This document shows, piece after piece, positions 11,651 to 24,600 of a stretch of 64,000 nt of DNA. The notes under the pieces were generated by a model, which worked only from the letters and a program-made list of their open reading frames with translations, did no database searches and was not told the DNA's origin. Both the position numbers and the translations under genes were made by a program. How positions within the stretch are numbered: position 1 is the stretch's first letter; each line of letters starts with the position of its first letter. Where the stretch lies: positions 7,812,001-7,876,000 of the forward strand of contig OX637345.1 in assembly GCA_951799405.1 (NCBI GenBank). Reading direction: 5' to 3'. This DNA comes from Agapetus fuscipes (Eukaryota; Arthropoda; Insecta; Trichoptera; Glossosomatidae).

Positions 11651-12279
11651 GCTTCATGTCTTTAAAATCCTTAATAAATTGAAGATGTTCAATGATTGAT
11701 GTTCTAACACAAATTTGAAAACCAGCTAAGATGATGGCAAGTACGAGTATACATAAACATTTGTCTTTTAAAAATAAGCATAACTTTTAGCGTGTATTGT
11801 TTCCATTTTTTTTCCAACCAGCCAGGAGCATATTTCCAAAATTAATTGATAAAATCCTGGAAACAAAACCGATACTTTCCGGTTACGAGTCCAAAGCATT
11901 AACCAGTAGATTACGGACCCATCAAAATCAAAAGTTGCTAAGTTACTGTTGAAACAACACACCCTATGTATACAAAAAATATTACATTTTTTTTAGACAA
12001 AGTAACATCGCTAAACGTATAACAATAACAAAATAATTAATTTAATTATGTCTCCTATTGAATAAGTGAGTATAGAAATTACTAACTATAAATTCACATT
12101 CCCTTTATAATATCTGTACATCATGAAATATTATATCCAATGGGCTGCTCGCAATATGTTGGTTATGCAATAATCGAGTTGTATAGAACCAAATTCACCG
12201 ATCTAGATCTTTTTTCCAAAAATCACACTCTATTTGCTTCCATACATTAAAACCTTAATTTCTGTATTCAGTTCCATGT

Positions 12280-12590
12280 GACATAATTGTAAAACGCAAC
12301 TAAGCTGCAAATAGAATGCAACTTTTTATCATGTTGTCTCCGAAGAGGTTGTATGTGGAAATTATTTATTTTCACAGGTTCACAATTGAAGTGGAGTTTC
12401 CTTGCTCTCTGGGGCGCAGTCTCATGCTTAAAAAAGACTGAGTAACTTTTATCACTTCTATGGTCTTTTGAGTTTGAAATAAATACTAAAACGGGGAAAT
12501 CATTTCCGACACCCATAATGGGGATCGAACCCTAGCCCTCTGGCATTAAACGCAAGCACTCTACCAATTGAGATATACCAATGGGCAATG
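12280..12590 (-). repeat. Family B tRNA-derived SINE
   Basis: On the minus strand the head shows a decayed A box (CTCAATTGGTAGAGTGCTTG) and a B box (GGTTCGATCCC), followed by AATGATTTCCCCGTTTTAG and the family tail ending in GCTTAGTTGCG. Confidence 0.85.
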
Positions 12591-12731
12591 ACTTCCAAAC
12601 CAATAAGCCATAGAGAAACCCAGCAGAATGTGTTTGGTGTGAAAAGCCACTTTTGTCGACCACGTCACTTGAAGTGATTTCTTACAATGTGCAAGTAGCC
12701 CAAAGGTTTCTTCTTTAACATACAAGTTTTT

Positions 12732-13448
12732 CTACATCCTGGATCCTTTTTGCTGTAAAACCTTGGCCCGATCGTTGGATTCAGTCTCATTACTGTTCAG
12801 CGAGGCTCCATACTCTCTGCTGACCACGCACAGAAACTCCGCATGCTCCTCCGTCCCATAATTATACTGGGATCCTATATTAATCAACTGCTCAAACTTC
12901 CACCCGTCCGACATGGTGGAAACCATCTGTGTTAGCTCATCTTCGTGAAACTGCAGAACCCTGTAGACGTGCTTCTTCGAGTCCTTCAAAGGTCTGCTAT
13001 CTCTTGTGGATATGCGCTCTTTAACCAACCGGATAAGTTCTGTTATATTGTAAAATTCAGCTTCCTCCAAAACGCCCTCTTCAGCTATTTCATTGTTGAT
13101 CACTAATTTCCCATGCCTGAGATAATTTAAAACAGGAGAGAAATACGTGGGATCTCTGTCGATTAAATAAGCTCCCGTTTCATCCTGGAAATGCAATAAA
13201 ATGTTATTTTTGTTTCATGGAATTCTTAAAAGAAGAATGAAAACAAAATAGTGCCTAACCCTGTCGGATATTAAGTCGCTTTCTTCTTGGACAAGGCGGG
13301 CCAGAAATGAGTTTTGATCTCTGGATAACGTTGTTTTTGTTGTTAGGAAATGGGTTCCGCCGACATTTAATTTTACCCATTGCTTACTACTGCGCCTTTC
13401 TAAACTATTTTGTTTGGTGTCTTTTAAGGAATCTCCTTTCTCCGCCAT
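12732..13448 (-). CDS. inc: BTB/POZ protein KCTD5/insomniac, two exons
   Basis: This is a KCTD2/5/17-type adaptor: its BTB (T1) domain recruits Cullin-3 and its C-terminal part binds substrates, with the protein forming pentamers in the cytosol. In flies the orthologue insomniac affects sleep. Exons on the minus strand are 13260-13448 (63 codons, [10 protein letters not shown]...SDLISDR) and 12732-13184 (150 codons plus stop), separated by a 75-bp GT-AG intron. The product is 213 aa. Residues about 23-125 form the BTB domain ([49 protein letters not shown]). The C-terminal signature is [20 protein letters not shown] then [19 protein letters not shown], ending [10 protein letters not shown]. 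The short N-terminus before the BTB lacks the Ser/Gly-rich extension of vertebrate KCTD5. A small gene starts 348 bp away on the other strand. Confidence 0.96.
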
Positions 13449-13796
13449 GATGCTGGTGTGGACATACGTAAAATTAAAATGTCATCTTGAAACATGAATG
13501 TCTCATGCTAGGCTACAGACGGAATGATCTTAATAAAGTTAGATTTATATTATTTTACGTAAAAACTAAAACAATGGCATTCATAAAATAAAACATAATC
13601 ATTATGCTTAATTGACAAAACATGTTATCCTGTTTTATATCGCTCAGTTTGATTAATTCAAAACCAACATTTATAACGCCCGCTCTCATTTTGCTCCTGG
13701 AAAATGTATCGGGAAATTTTTCAGAAGTTGTCGTTTTCGCTATGCTTATACTTACCGATATAAAAAAATAAAGTACTATTTACTACCTATAAGTAC
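13449..13796. promoter_or_regulatory. Shared upstream region of KCTD5 and the small plus-strand gene
   Basis: The 348 bp between two divergent start codons is AT-rich and likely contains both promoters. No specific element was identified. This is an inference from spacing only. Confidence 0.35.
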
Positions 13797-14428
13797 ATGG
13801 TTTATATGCAAATAGTTGAGCAAATTGATAATGAGACTTTGTTGAAAATAAAAATCTGTAACACAAAAAATGTTAAGATTTCACTTCAGGATAAAAAAAA
13901 TATGAGACAGGGTTGGCTGTTTCTTTTACCTACCAAAATACAGGATTTTCATAAGTTTATGCTGTTGATGCAGTCTGTAAGTAGGTAGGTAGGCAATTAA
14001 TATTTATTTATTTATAGAGTGATGTTTTCCGGGATCTGTTGCCGTGGTCTGTGATGTGATTTCTGTTTCTGTGATGTGATTTCTACGATGGGCTGAAGAA
14101 GCCCATCGTAGAAATGGACGAAACGTCCGGAAGCTCCAGCTCCCACAGACCACGGCAACAGATCCCGGAAAACATTACTCCAGCATCATCGGCCGTGTAA
14201 GCCTAAAACTCTTATTCAAAAACTTCTTATGCTAATATATCTGATTGTAACTTGTATTGCTAAAAAATAAAAAAAATGGCTGTGTGTTTGTTTTTTCTAA
14301 TAAGTGAATACATATTGCAACAGGTAGGAGAACAATGTGGAAAGATTTCGGACGCGATGGTAAGAGAAAATAGCTTAAAAAATACCTACAATTGGGAGTT
14401 TTATCAGGATGGAGTTGTAAAAGCCTAA
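13797..14428 (+). CDS. Putative small two-exon gene, unrecognised 94-aa protein
   Basis: Exon 1 (13797-13976, 60 codons) starts MVYMQIVEQIDNETLLKIKI and ends HKFMLLMQS at a consensus donor GTAAGT. Exon 2 (14324-14428) follows a TATTGCAACAG acceptor, continues in phase 0 with VGEQCGKISDAMVREN and stops after WEFYQDGVVKA. An in-frame TAA about 35 bases upstream supports this start. The protein is small, mixed alpha/beta in character and slightly basic, without a signal peptide or membrane segment. The frame being open across well-formed splice sites and the head-to-head position next to KCTD5 argue for a real gene, but I do not recognise the family. The 347-bp intron holds a Penelope-type hairpin with a hammerhead motif. 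Confidence 0.5.
14019..14180 (+). ncRNA. Hammerhead-type motif inside a long hairpin (Penelope type B)
   Basis: CTGAAGA (14093-14099), stem II GCCCAT (14101-14106) with ATGGAC (14114-14119, one mismatch), GAAA (14120-14123) and CGTC (14124-14127) fit the hammerhead core order. The same segment also forms a perfect 16-bp hairpin around GAAGA. It is flanked by a nearly perfect 35-bp inverted repeat (GGATCTGTTGCCGTGGTC and its complement; about 14019-14053 and 14144-14178). It lies in the intron of the small plus-strand gene. Confidence 0.55.
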
Positions 14429-15619
14429 GACGAAGTTAGGTTGAAATATCTACCAACTCTGTGTTTTTTTAGTGTTAGCTTATGTGCCTGAAAATCGCTA
14501 CCTACATGCTGATATTGTAAATATGTACCTACCTAAACTATGGTTCCTGATCGAAAAAACAACATAAATGGTCCCTGGTCCAAAAGGTTGAGGGTTACTG
14601 CTTTATTGAATAAAGAGAGGAAAACCGAGAAGATTAGAGTGTGTAAGTTGCGCTAATGTGCAGCTAATTTGCATTTCTGCGTTGGGGTTTCAAAGCACCT
14701 CAATTACGTAGACTTGACGTGATATTTACCTATTAAGAAAATAATATATTTTGAGCAACGTTCCAACTCCATAGAAAAGGAACATTCAAAATAAAAAGCA
14801 GTCAATAAAAAATAGTTCACGAGTGGCTGAATGATCTAATGACCTCGCCACCAAATTGTAAATAAGTGTTTTTTCGGCGGGTAAACGTTACAGTTCTATG
14901 AGATTTGAACCAATATCAAATGCTAGATTTCCCTTGCCCTAACAACCGGCCGTGTGACGTCACGATTTTTTTTGTCTATGGATGGTTTGCCAAGTACACA
15001 ATCAATAAAATCTAACTAGATAAGTACATATGTATGTATTTTCAACTTAGTGAAACATAAATTATACTTTACTCACCTAAGTAGGTACATTTGCGATAAG
15101 TCAGTTAGGTACCTACTACTATAATTTTTACTACATGCCGATGATGATGATGATGATGATGATAATGAAAAGATATGCATTGCGGTTAAGTGTAGATAAA
15201 TTTTATATACTCCAGATAAGAAAAAAATATTTTAATTTAAAAAAAAATGACAGGAGTTATGCTATTTTGAAACTAGACGCGGCGTCGCTCGGCGTCTTTA
15301 CATTTTTTTTATAAATAAATAAAAAAAACTGCAAACGTTTTCATTTCAATAGTTGCCAAGACAAACACTTGTTTATTCGGACACTAATTCAATTATATGT
15401 TGCTTTAGTCATGTTAATATTATCAAGAACCAATAAAAAAATTGACTATAGTCACAAGTGTTTTTAATGTCGAAAATATAGCACGAATTTGATAGTTATT
15501 TTTTCACTTGTGTTCTTTAAACATAGTTGTGTGCTTCTTTTTAATTAAAAAATGAAATTTTATAAATTATAACATTTAATTAAAAATAAAATAAAAAGTG
15601 ATTTATTAATTAATTTAAA
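14429..15619. other. Intergenic, low complexity
   Basis: AT-rich spacer upstream of the first fucosyltransferase gene. It holds a family D MITE end near 14940-14990 and a (GAT)n microsatellite at about 15137-15165. The first gene's promoter should be near its right edge, but no element is recognisable. Confidence 0.5.
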
Positions 15620-18600
15620 ATGAGGAACCAAAGGTTGATTGTATTTTTTGGAGTGACAAGTTTTATATTTGTTTTCATTATATTTTCTAATTTGAGTGCT
15701 AATGATTTAAAGCATATACCTAGCGTTGTTAATAATTTTAGATATGATGAATTTTATTTTAATAAAAGCGATATGGAGGTCCCTAGAAACAATCAGATGG
15801 TTGCTGAATATTTTGAAGAAAGAAAAGTAAGTTTATTTTTAAATTATAATCTATTTTAATTCATTTCAGATCAAAAGTGAACTATCAAAATGTATGAAAT
15901 TAAATCTGAAATAATATATCCAAAGCAAATTGGCATACTAGGTTGTACGATTCAGGTGTTTGCATAGCATTTCAGCAGTGGGTAGGCAACAACATGGAAT
16001 TTTTCCGATTCCTAAAAGATCACATATGAAAAAAACGTAATTAAGCTGCGTATATAGTGCAACTTTTTACCGCATTGTCCTCGAAGGGGTGGCTTATGGC
16101 GTGTGGAATCTACATATTTTCAAAGCTAAGGGGTAAGACTACCCCAACTACTTCAGTTGAAGTCAGGAATTCTCAGCTCCCACGGGGGCTAGTTCTCATT
16201 TCTTATGAAGGCATAGTAAACCTTGCTTCTTTATTATTTTGGGTTTTAAATACACACTGAAACAGGAGATCATTTGAAACACCCTCGGGTGTATCGTTCA
16301 TCGCTCCCTAGTCCTTTGGCATAGAATGCAAGCATTCTACTGACTGAACTATCGACCGGACTGGTACTAATAGTTTCGTAATAAGTGTGCTGCTAGTACA
16401 TACCTAATCAATTACCTTATTTATTAGTATTTCAAGGTTTTCTGAAGTCAAAAATCACTTTAGATTATAATGAAATCAGGATCTTTGTTTTGTAATAAAT
16501 TAAGTGCGGCAACGACCATTTGTCTTTATTGAGGTTTTGCCACTGGTACGAGTGGCCTAATGGTTCTATATTAGCTTCAGATTCTATATCGGAAGGTCGT
16601 GTTTTCGATACTCAAGCAAGAGGCAAAAAATATAATTTAATTAAAAAAAAAACATTTAACATTAATGCCCAAATTTTACCAATCCGAACAAACCACACTT
16701 TTCTCCCACTTTCTTTTTCATTTGACATTACCTCTGTAGGTATACACGAGTACACTTTATCAATCTTTCAGAATCTATCCTTCTGGAAATGTCCAAACCA
16801 TCTCAACACACCTCTTTCAATTTGCATTTCTCTTTCATACTTTCATTTCGTACCTGCTTCTACACGTACATTTTCTTAGTTTTTCCACCCCACAAAACCA
16901 CCTATAATCTAAGTTGTAAAGATAAATTGACATTTAAGACGCATGGACAGTGAATGATAGCAAAATGAGTAAAGTATGTACGGTGGAAATGAAGCATTTG
17001 AGAAGTATGACAGGAAAAACTTTGAGGGATAGAGTTAGGAATGAATGGGTAAAAAAATAATGTAATTTGAAAGAGGATGTGAAAGTTAAAGTACAAAATA
17101 ATGTGATGAGATGGTTTGGGCATGTGGAAAGAATGAAAGATGATAGACTGACAAAGTATGTGTACAAAGAAAGTGTGAAAGGAAAAAGAGGGAAGGGACG
17201 ACCGAGAAAAGTATGGAGTGATCAGATTGAGGAGATTGTGAAAGAATGGGATATACAAAGTGAGCGTAAAAGAAGAAAATGCACGAAAAAGGTGATGGAT
17301 ATGAAGGAATTGAAAGAGGTATGTCAGGATAGGAAAAAATGGAGGCAACTCTGCAGAGGCTCTGGCCATCCCTAGCGGAATGGCGACAGAGTTACAGTTA
17401 CAGTAAGACTCTTTAAGGCGTGTTATAAAGCTAGATCTGCCATTTTTGTTTCTTACACTTTATGGTCTTAGCAAAATAGTTACAGTAATGAAAAAAATCA
17501 AGCATGTTTATTAATTTTTTATCTTAATTATAAAGCTTGAACAAAATATATAACTTAAGAATTGCCACCACAAAAAAATATTTACAAAAACGCGTTTTTT
17601 TTACATTTTTAGCTTTTTTTTCGTGTGTGCTGTATTTTGGATTTTTTTTTTTGCTTTTTAATTGTAGAAATATACATTGTTTATGTTCCGTACTTAACAT
17701 TTTTTTTATAATGTCAATAGTTTTTGAGTAAATATGGAAAAACTGTGTTCTTTGATTTAATTAAAAATTAATTCATTTAGTTGTTTCAGTTTTTCCATAT
17801 TTACTCAAAAACTATTGACATTATAAAAAAATGTTAGGTACGGAACCTTAACAATGTACAGTTCTACAATTAAAAAGCAAAAACAAATTCCAAAATACAG
17901 CACACACGAAAAAAAAAAGCTAAAAATGTAAAAAAAAACGTTTTTTTTATATTTTTTTGTGGGGGCAATTCTTAAGTTATATATTTTGTTGAAGTTTTAT
18001 AATTAAGATAAAAAAATTAATAAATATGCTTGATTTTTTTCATTACTGTAACTATTTTGCTAAGACCATAAAGTGTAAGAAACAAAAACGGCAGATTTAG
18101 CATTATAACACGCCTTAAGTTTTTGATGTTGAAAATAAGATAAATATGTGGTAACAGAGGAAATCATATTCTCATATATAATCTAAGTTGCAAAGAGATA
18201 TTGACATTTAAGACTCACATTTAATGCATGCCCACAAGCAGGCACATGTAAGTTCCCCCTTACACATGCTGCATGTGTACGTACAAAATAAACTAAAGCT
18301 TACATGAACACCAACTTTGCAACTCCTTCTGCCTTTCCCTGAAACCGGGGGGCATTGGCAAAAGTGAACCAAGTTAGCCTTATACCAACCTACATATGTG
18401 TCAAAGAACTCGTTCTTTCATTACATTTTTACTTGTCTATTTTTTGCACAGATTTTATGGCAATGCATACATACATCTTGGGAGATGGGTAATTCGCAGA
18501 CTGCATTCTAGATAACATATTTTTCGCAATCGGTCATTGATATCCAAGTGTAAACAATATAATGAACTAAAGTTTACCTTAGAAAATTATTTGAACAGGT

Positions 18601-21600
18601 TTCAGTAGCATGCGTTTTTAAATGAAGAACTGAAAAACGTAGAATGCACACATTATATATGTATGTATATATGTTTCTATAATCTAGATTGAGTTGCAAA
18701 AATATGTTAACATTTAGGATTCATATTAAATGTATGCCGACAAGCAGACACGTAGAAGTTCGCGCTTACACATGCCGCATGTGAATCTATGAGCCTACGA
18801 CATAAAAACCCAAATCTCAAATGCACATACACCCTGAAAATCTTGCCAGCCTTCCCTGAAACAGGAGTTACACTGGCAAAGTGAACTCAGATTATGGATA
18901 CTTATTGTAATTCATATTTTTTTCATCTTTGTGTTTTTTATACCTACAATTAAATTTATAATTTTTAATACTTTTTCATTAATTGATGAGGCCTTCACTT
19001 TGTCACCTTTCATTTTTAAAATATTAAAAATTTTAAATCAAAAACAATTTGGATATAGTTACGGGGTGAGCCAAATTTACTAATGTACGACCGGTTTCGA
19101 CAACAATGTTTCCACCATCAGGTACAAGATATTACTAACCAAATAACATAAAATTAGTACATCATTCCTTTACGGGCTGGGAGTAGTGGAGGGTGCGAGG
19201 TGGAAACATTGTTTTCGAAACCGGTCGTACATTAGTAAATTTTACTCGTCCCGTAACCATTTACAAATTATTTTTGATTTTTAATATTTTTGTTAATACT
19301 TTACTTTATTTTATTAATTTAAACTGAAAAAAACTGGTTCACTTTGCACATGGAGAGTTGACAATAGTTGCAGGGCTTAGGTATTTTCATTTGAGATTTA
19401 ATTTTTATTATTTTTAAGTACAGGCTCGCTTACACATGCCACATGTGTAAGCGAGAACTTTTTGACGTATATTCGCAACTTAGATTATAGATAAATAAGA
19501 CTTTGTGAAGGATGACCGACTAGCTAATCTATCTAATCTAATCTAAGTTGCAAAATATAAGTAACATTAGAGTTTCACATTATATGCATTTTCACAAAAC
19601 AGACATGTTTAAGTTCGCGCTTAAACATGACGCATGTAGTCCTACAATATAAAAACCCGAATCTCAAATGAACATACACCCTGCAACTCCTCCCGACCTT
19701 CCCTGAAACAGGGGTGAAATTGGCAAAGTGAACCATTTTCTACAGCATGGGTAGTCAGCCGCATACCAACCTATAAGTCAAGGAACATACACAACAAATT
19801 ACATTTTTTAAATCTAGCGATTAATGGCGATTATTTTTAATAACGTATTGTTTTGTTTTCCCATATTTTCCTCAGTATTATATCAGCCTTGTAAATGTCA
19901 AGTGTGATAGATTATAGAGTTTACTAGGTGTAATCGATGTTGACGGCGATAAGAACTGATTTGTTAATAAATCGCCCCCCCCCCCCCCCAGTGCTTGTTT
20001 GGTGTATCTACCATTTGATTCAAAGATGAAGTTTAAAGATTCAAAAAAAGAAAGAAAGAAGAAAGTCTTAAGAATCACACTCCGCACAATCTCAGCTAAG
20101 ATAAAATTGTTAAACACGATAATGTGAGAGTTATTCTTAATTTTTTCAAAATTAATTTCCAGCATTTATAAGACACATCGTCCCCCCAGTGCTTGTTTGG
20201 CTTTTCTACAATTCAAAAGATCAACTTTAAAAAAAAATTGTCAAAAAAGAGTTATTTTCATTATTTTAAAAATTAATTTCCAGCATTCATAATACATATT
20301 GGTCCAGTACACATACTAACAATTCTAATGTGAAATTACCTTTGTTGGAGGTAAGACAAACAAGCAATCAGGAAAATATTAGTTATTAAATGTTGTACAA
20401 GTATTTAGGGATTTACGTAGTTCAGTTTAGCCCAACTGAATGCCAGAGGGCTGTGGTTCGATCCCCTCCGAGGGTGTCAGGAATGATTTTCCGTCTCGCT
20501 GTTTATTTTAAACCTAAAATTAAGGTTTATTCAGCCTTCATAAGAAATGAGAACCATGCCCATCGGGAGCTGGGAAACACCCACAAAAGGCGTAAGGCCC
20601 TCCTTTACCTGTGTAAATAAATATTATCCATTCTGGATCCATTCGACACATGCGACCCTTAGGGAATAACGTAACAAGAAGTTGATCTACACGTGAAGCT
20701 TAGTTGCGTTTTTTATCTACTGCAACTGCTGCACGAGATCCCTTTTTCGTGCAACAGTAGGTCTCAAAAAAGAAAATTGATATGTCGATCGACAATCTTC
20801 ACTGAAGAGGCACAAAAAGAAAATGAAAAATATAACTGAAAGACGAAAATAGAGCGTAACTCTATTTCTTTTGTCATTCCGTTAGGGGTGTTCAGAACCT
20901 ATGCACAGTTGCCAAAAAATCCTACTCTTGCATGCCTCTTTCAGCTCATTCATGCCCATAACCTTTTTCACACATGTCCCTCTTTCACATTCACTCTGTA
21001 TACTTATCCCATTCCTTCATAATTTCACTAACCTAAGCCATAGGACTTCTCTCAGTCTTGTCTTTCCCCCTTTACCCATAACATTTTCTTTGTGTTTTGT
21101 ATCCAACCTCCATTCCACAAGGGATGGCCAGTACCTCCGCAGATGCGTCTCGATTTTTCTCTGTCCTTCCACACTTCTTTCATCTCCTTGAGACTCATTC
21201 CTCTCTCATACATGCTCTTCTCGTTTTTTTACTTTGAATCTTCGCAATGGCAATCTCAACACAATAAAAAAAACGCACTAAGCTTCAATATAGTGTAATT
21301 TTTTGCCGCGTGAAAGGGTCGCATGTGGCGAGTGAAACCTATTTACTTTTACAAATAAGGGGCAGGCGTTGCGCCAACCACTTCAGCTGATATGGGGTTT
21401 CCCTGCTCCTCAAGGGGCTGGTATTCATCTCTTGTAAAAGCTGAGTAAACCTCGGTGGTATTTTATTTTTGCGCTTGAAATACACACTGTAATGGAAAAT
21501 CATTTCTGACACCCTTGGTGGGATTCGAACCCTTGCTCTCAGCATTGAATACAAGCATTCTACCAACTGATCTATCGATCGGACCCAATTGCTGTAAGGC

Positions 21601-24600
21601 TGGATGGACCTTTTGTGACAGGTCTTTGGTAAAAGTAATAATTCTTTCACCCCAGCGAAGAACATTTTTGAGAATATAAATATTTTTTTGTGCTCTGCCG
21701 GGAATCGAACTCACGACCTTCCGATTACGAGCGTTAGAACTAGACCGGTCGTGAGGATTTTTTTATATTAAACAATTTATTATTATTTTTCAGGATATTG
21801 CTCTGTCAGAGCTGGGCAAGGTATTATTTCTTAACCAGCGACCTCCTCACGAGAAGGAGAGGTCATTCAAGATCCTGATATGGAAGGACGGACCGTTCCT
21901 GGAGAGGAGACACATCAGATACTTCTCCGACAATGTAAAGTGAGTATGATGACGGCTGAGAAACGGTCAAAAGCGCTAGAGTATACTAACTCAAAATCGA
22001 AAAAAAAAAAGTGGACTTCTTTTGTATAATTTTTATTAATTCAGATTTATTTTGATACATACTACTCAAAAATATAAGTAACCCTCATAAACACTGCCAT
22101 CTGAAGGGGCCGCATGTATGCGAATGTAACCTATTTTATTACAGGTAAGGGGGTTCACTAACCACTTCAGTTGAAGTGGGCGTTTCCCAGCTCCCAAAGT
22201 GGCTGGTATTCACTTCTTGCGAAGGCCAAGTGCTTATAATTTACCGATATTTATTTTGGGTTTGAAATAAGCACCGAAACGGGAAATCATTTCTGGCACT
22301 ATTGGTGGAATTCGAACCCGAGCTCTTGGCATAGAATGCAAGCACTCTACCAACTGAGCCATCGACCGGACTAATCTGCATTGACATAAAAATCCTTCAT
22401 TAACCACTGCCAGCGCTGTCTATTCATCGACTGATTCAGAATCCCTCGCATGCCAGACTCGGATGTCTTCTTCTTTTATTATTGTTACTTCTATCGAAGA
22501 TCGGAGGACATCGTTACAATTTTTCCTTTACATGCTGCCTCTCTAAACAGAGATCCAATCATTTTAAATAATAGTTGCCTCTTGAAATGAAGACCTTAGC
22601 TCCGCGTTTGTATGAATGCGCCATTTGTCACCCACAGGTATAGTACCAAGTAGGATGCGACGATCTATTTTTTTCCTGTAGAGATTTATTTTGTTTCTGA
22701 GCCAGACTCCATGTTCCACATCCGTACAACACAACCGACCGAACAACGGAAGAATATATATTTTTAATATGGATTTTTGCCACATGCTTACTAAAGTTGT
22801 CACTTCATAAGTATTTCCTTTTCATGACTGTCGTTTTTAAATATTAAATAGTACCATGTCATGCTTAAAGGTTTATTGTATTTTCCCGCATGTTTTCTAA
22901 CAAGAACGGAACATAAAAAATAAACACCCTGATAGTTAAAAATAAAAAATAGCGAAACATGGTCGGGGTTAAGTACTGTACTTTGAATTTTAATAAGTAT
23001 GGAAAAAAATAAAAATTACGAATATATGTTAAATTGAAGATAAAGACACGGCTTAAATATTACTTGTTTTATCATAAAATATTATGTTCCTTGACTTATA
23101 AGTTGGTATGAGGCTGTCCACCCGTGATGTAAAAATGGTTCAATTAGCCAATGTCACTCCTGTTTCAGGAATGGTCGGCACGAATTAAAAGGCTTATGTT
23201 CGTATTTTATTTTGCGAGTAGAAATTTATACCATGAACACTTTTTCTTCTTCTTTTCGTAGCTCTAGATTAGGCAGGTATAAACAATATCGGCCTTCAAT
23301 ACTCAGCCTTCTCAAGAAATGAGAACTAACCCCTTCGGGAGCTGGGAAACACCACGTCAACTGAAGTGGTTGGCGTGAGGCCGACCCCTTATCTCTAAAA
23401 ATAAATAGGTTTTGAATCATCGCATGCGAATCCTTAGGGGGATAACGCAGCCAAGAAATTACACTTTATATGCAGCTTAGTTACAGTTACGGTGTCGTTT
23501 AGGGACTTGTTATTGAAATTGTCCTCTTGGGAAAAGCACCATAAACACACTTCTAATCTAAAATCCATAATCTATAATCTAAGTTGCAAAGATAATATAT
23601 TAACATTCAAAAGTCATATCAAATGCATGCCCACAAACAAACACGTGTAAGTTCGCGCTTACAAATGCTGCATGTGTACATACAAATTAAAATCCAAACC
23701 TCAAATGAACATAAACCCTGAAACTTTTGCCGAACTTCCCTGAAACAGGGGTGACATTGGTAAAGTGAACCATTTTTTAAAGTATGGGTGGTCAGCCTCA
23801 TACCAACCTATAAGTCAAGGAAAATAATAATTGTGATTATCCCCTACAGGCACGAACCATTCGGAAACTGTTCCTCGAAGAACTGCATGCTGACATACGC
23901 TGATGCAGACCTGCCGCAAGCAGACGCCGTGGTCTTCCTGCTGCATCGTCTGCAGGGCAAGCAGGAGATGCCGGATCCCCTGGCTGGCAGGCCTGCAGGA
24001 CAGAGATGGGTCTTCCTGACGGACGAGAGCCCCTTCCACACGTTCCTGTTCGGAGGAGACTGGAGGAACTACAATGGCGTGTTCAACTGGTCCATGACTT
24101 ACAAGTATGACACACTTTTTTTTCATAGATAATACTCTTGCTTTCTTCGAATCATAAGCCTTGAAGGCTCAAGGCCTCCCGTACCACAATCCTCCAGGAC
24201 TCATCCCTCCATGGTCCCCTCACTCCCAAAACTTCGGCGTCAGCTTCAACGTTGTCTGCCCACCGCATCCTGGGACGTCCGAGTGGTCTAACACCTGAGG
24301 GGGCACCATCCAAGACAGTTCTGATGATCCGGGAGTTTTTTGCACGTGCTTCATACATAATTCAAAAATAAAAATAAGGTTTTTTACTTCGCGAGTTTTG
24401 TTTTATATCTCGATCGCTTTCTGCGTGTTCAGCTTCTAATTTATCGCCATCATCTGGATCAGGTTTGAATCTAATCTAATCTAAGTTGCAAAGATATGTA
24501 ACATTGGAGATTCACATTATATGCATTTTCACAAGCAAACACGTATAAGTTCGCGCTTGTACTTGCCGCATGTGAACCTACAACATAAAAACCCAAATCT

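Larger units (their letters stand above)
7583..12731. other. Intergenic region between EMC3 and KCTD5
   Basis: The EMC3 promoter should lie just right of 7583. The rest is AT-rich and holds a TIR MITE (8448-8678), a second TIR element (8974-9331), small tandem repeats, a family A copy, a Penelope-type remnant and a tRNA-like SINE, each listed separately. Bases 7740-8350 contain open frames without recognisable domains. No host gene is supported. Confidence 0.5.
15827..21793. other. Intron 1 of the first fucosyltransferase gene
   Basis: About 6 kb made mostly of mobile DNA: SINE B copies, a possible tRNA-like SINE, a LINE 3' piece, a 706-bp foldback MITE, four family A copies, an inverted ribozyme-like pair and a poly-C tract. 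No exon was seen. Confidence 0.7.
21940..23849. other. Intron 2 of the first fucosyltransferase gene
   Basis: Holds SINE B and family A copies listed separately. The segment 22400-23080 has no recognisable gene; 22564-22803 on the minus strand resembles a decayed LINE tail (CCTDVEHGVWLRNK), which I do not assign firmly. Confidence 0.5.

Noticed and set aside
15137..15165. CRISPR-like or regulatory repeat array
   Set aside because: It is a simple (GAT)n microsatellite; no spacers or conserved repeats.
16902..17369. 155-codon minus-strand frame
   Set aside because: It is antisense to the LINE C-terminal frame, whose RWFGHVERM and GRPRK motifs show the real coding strand.
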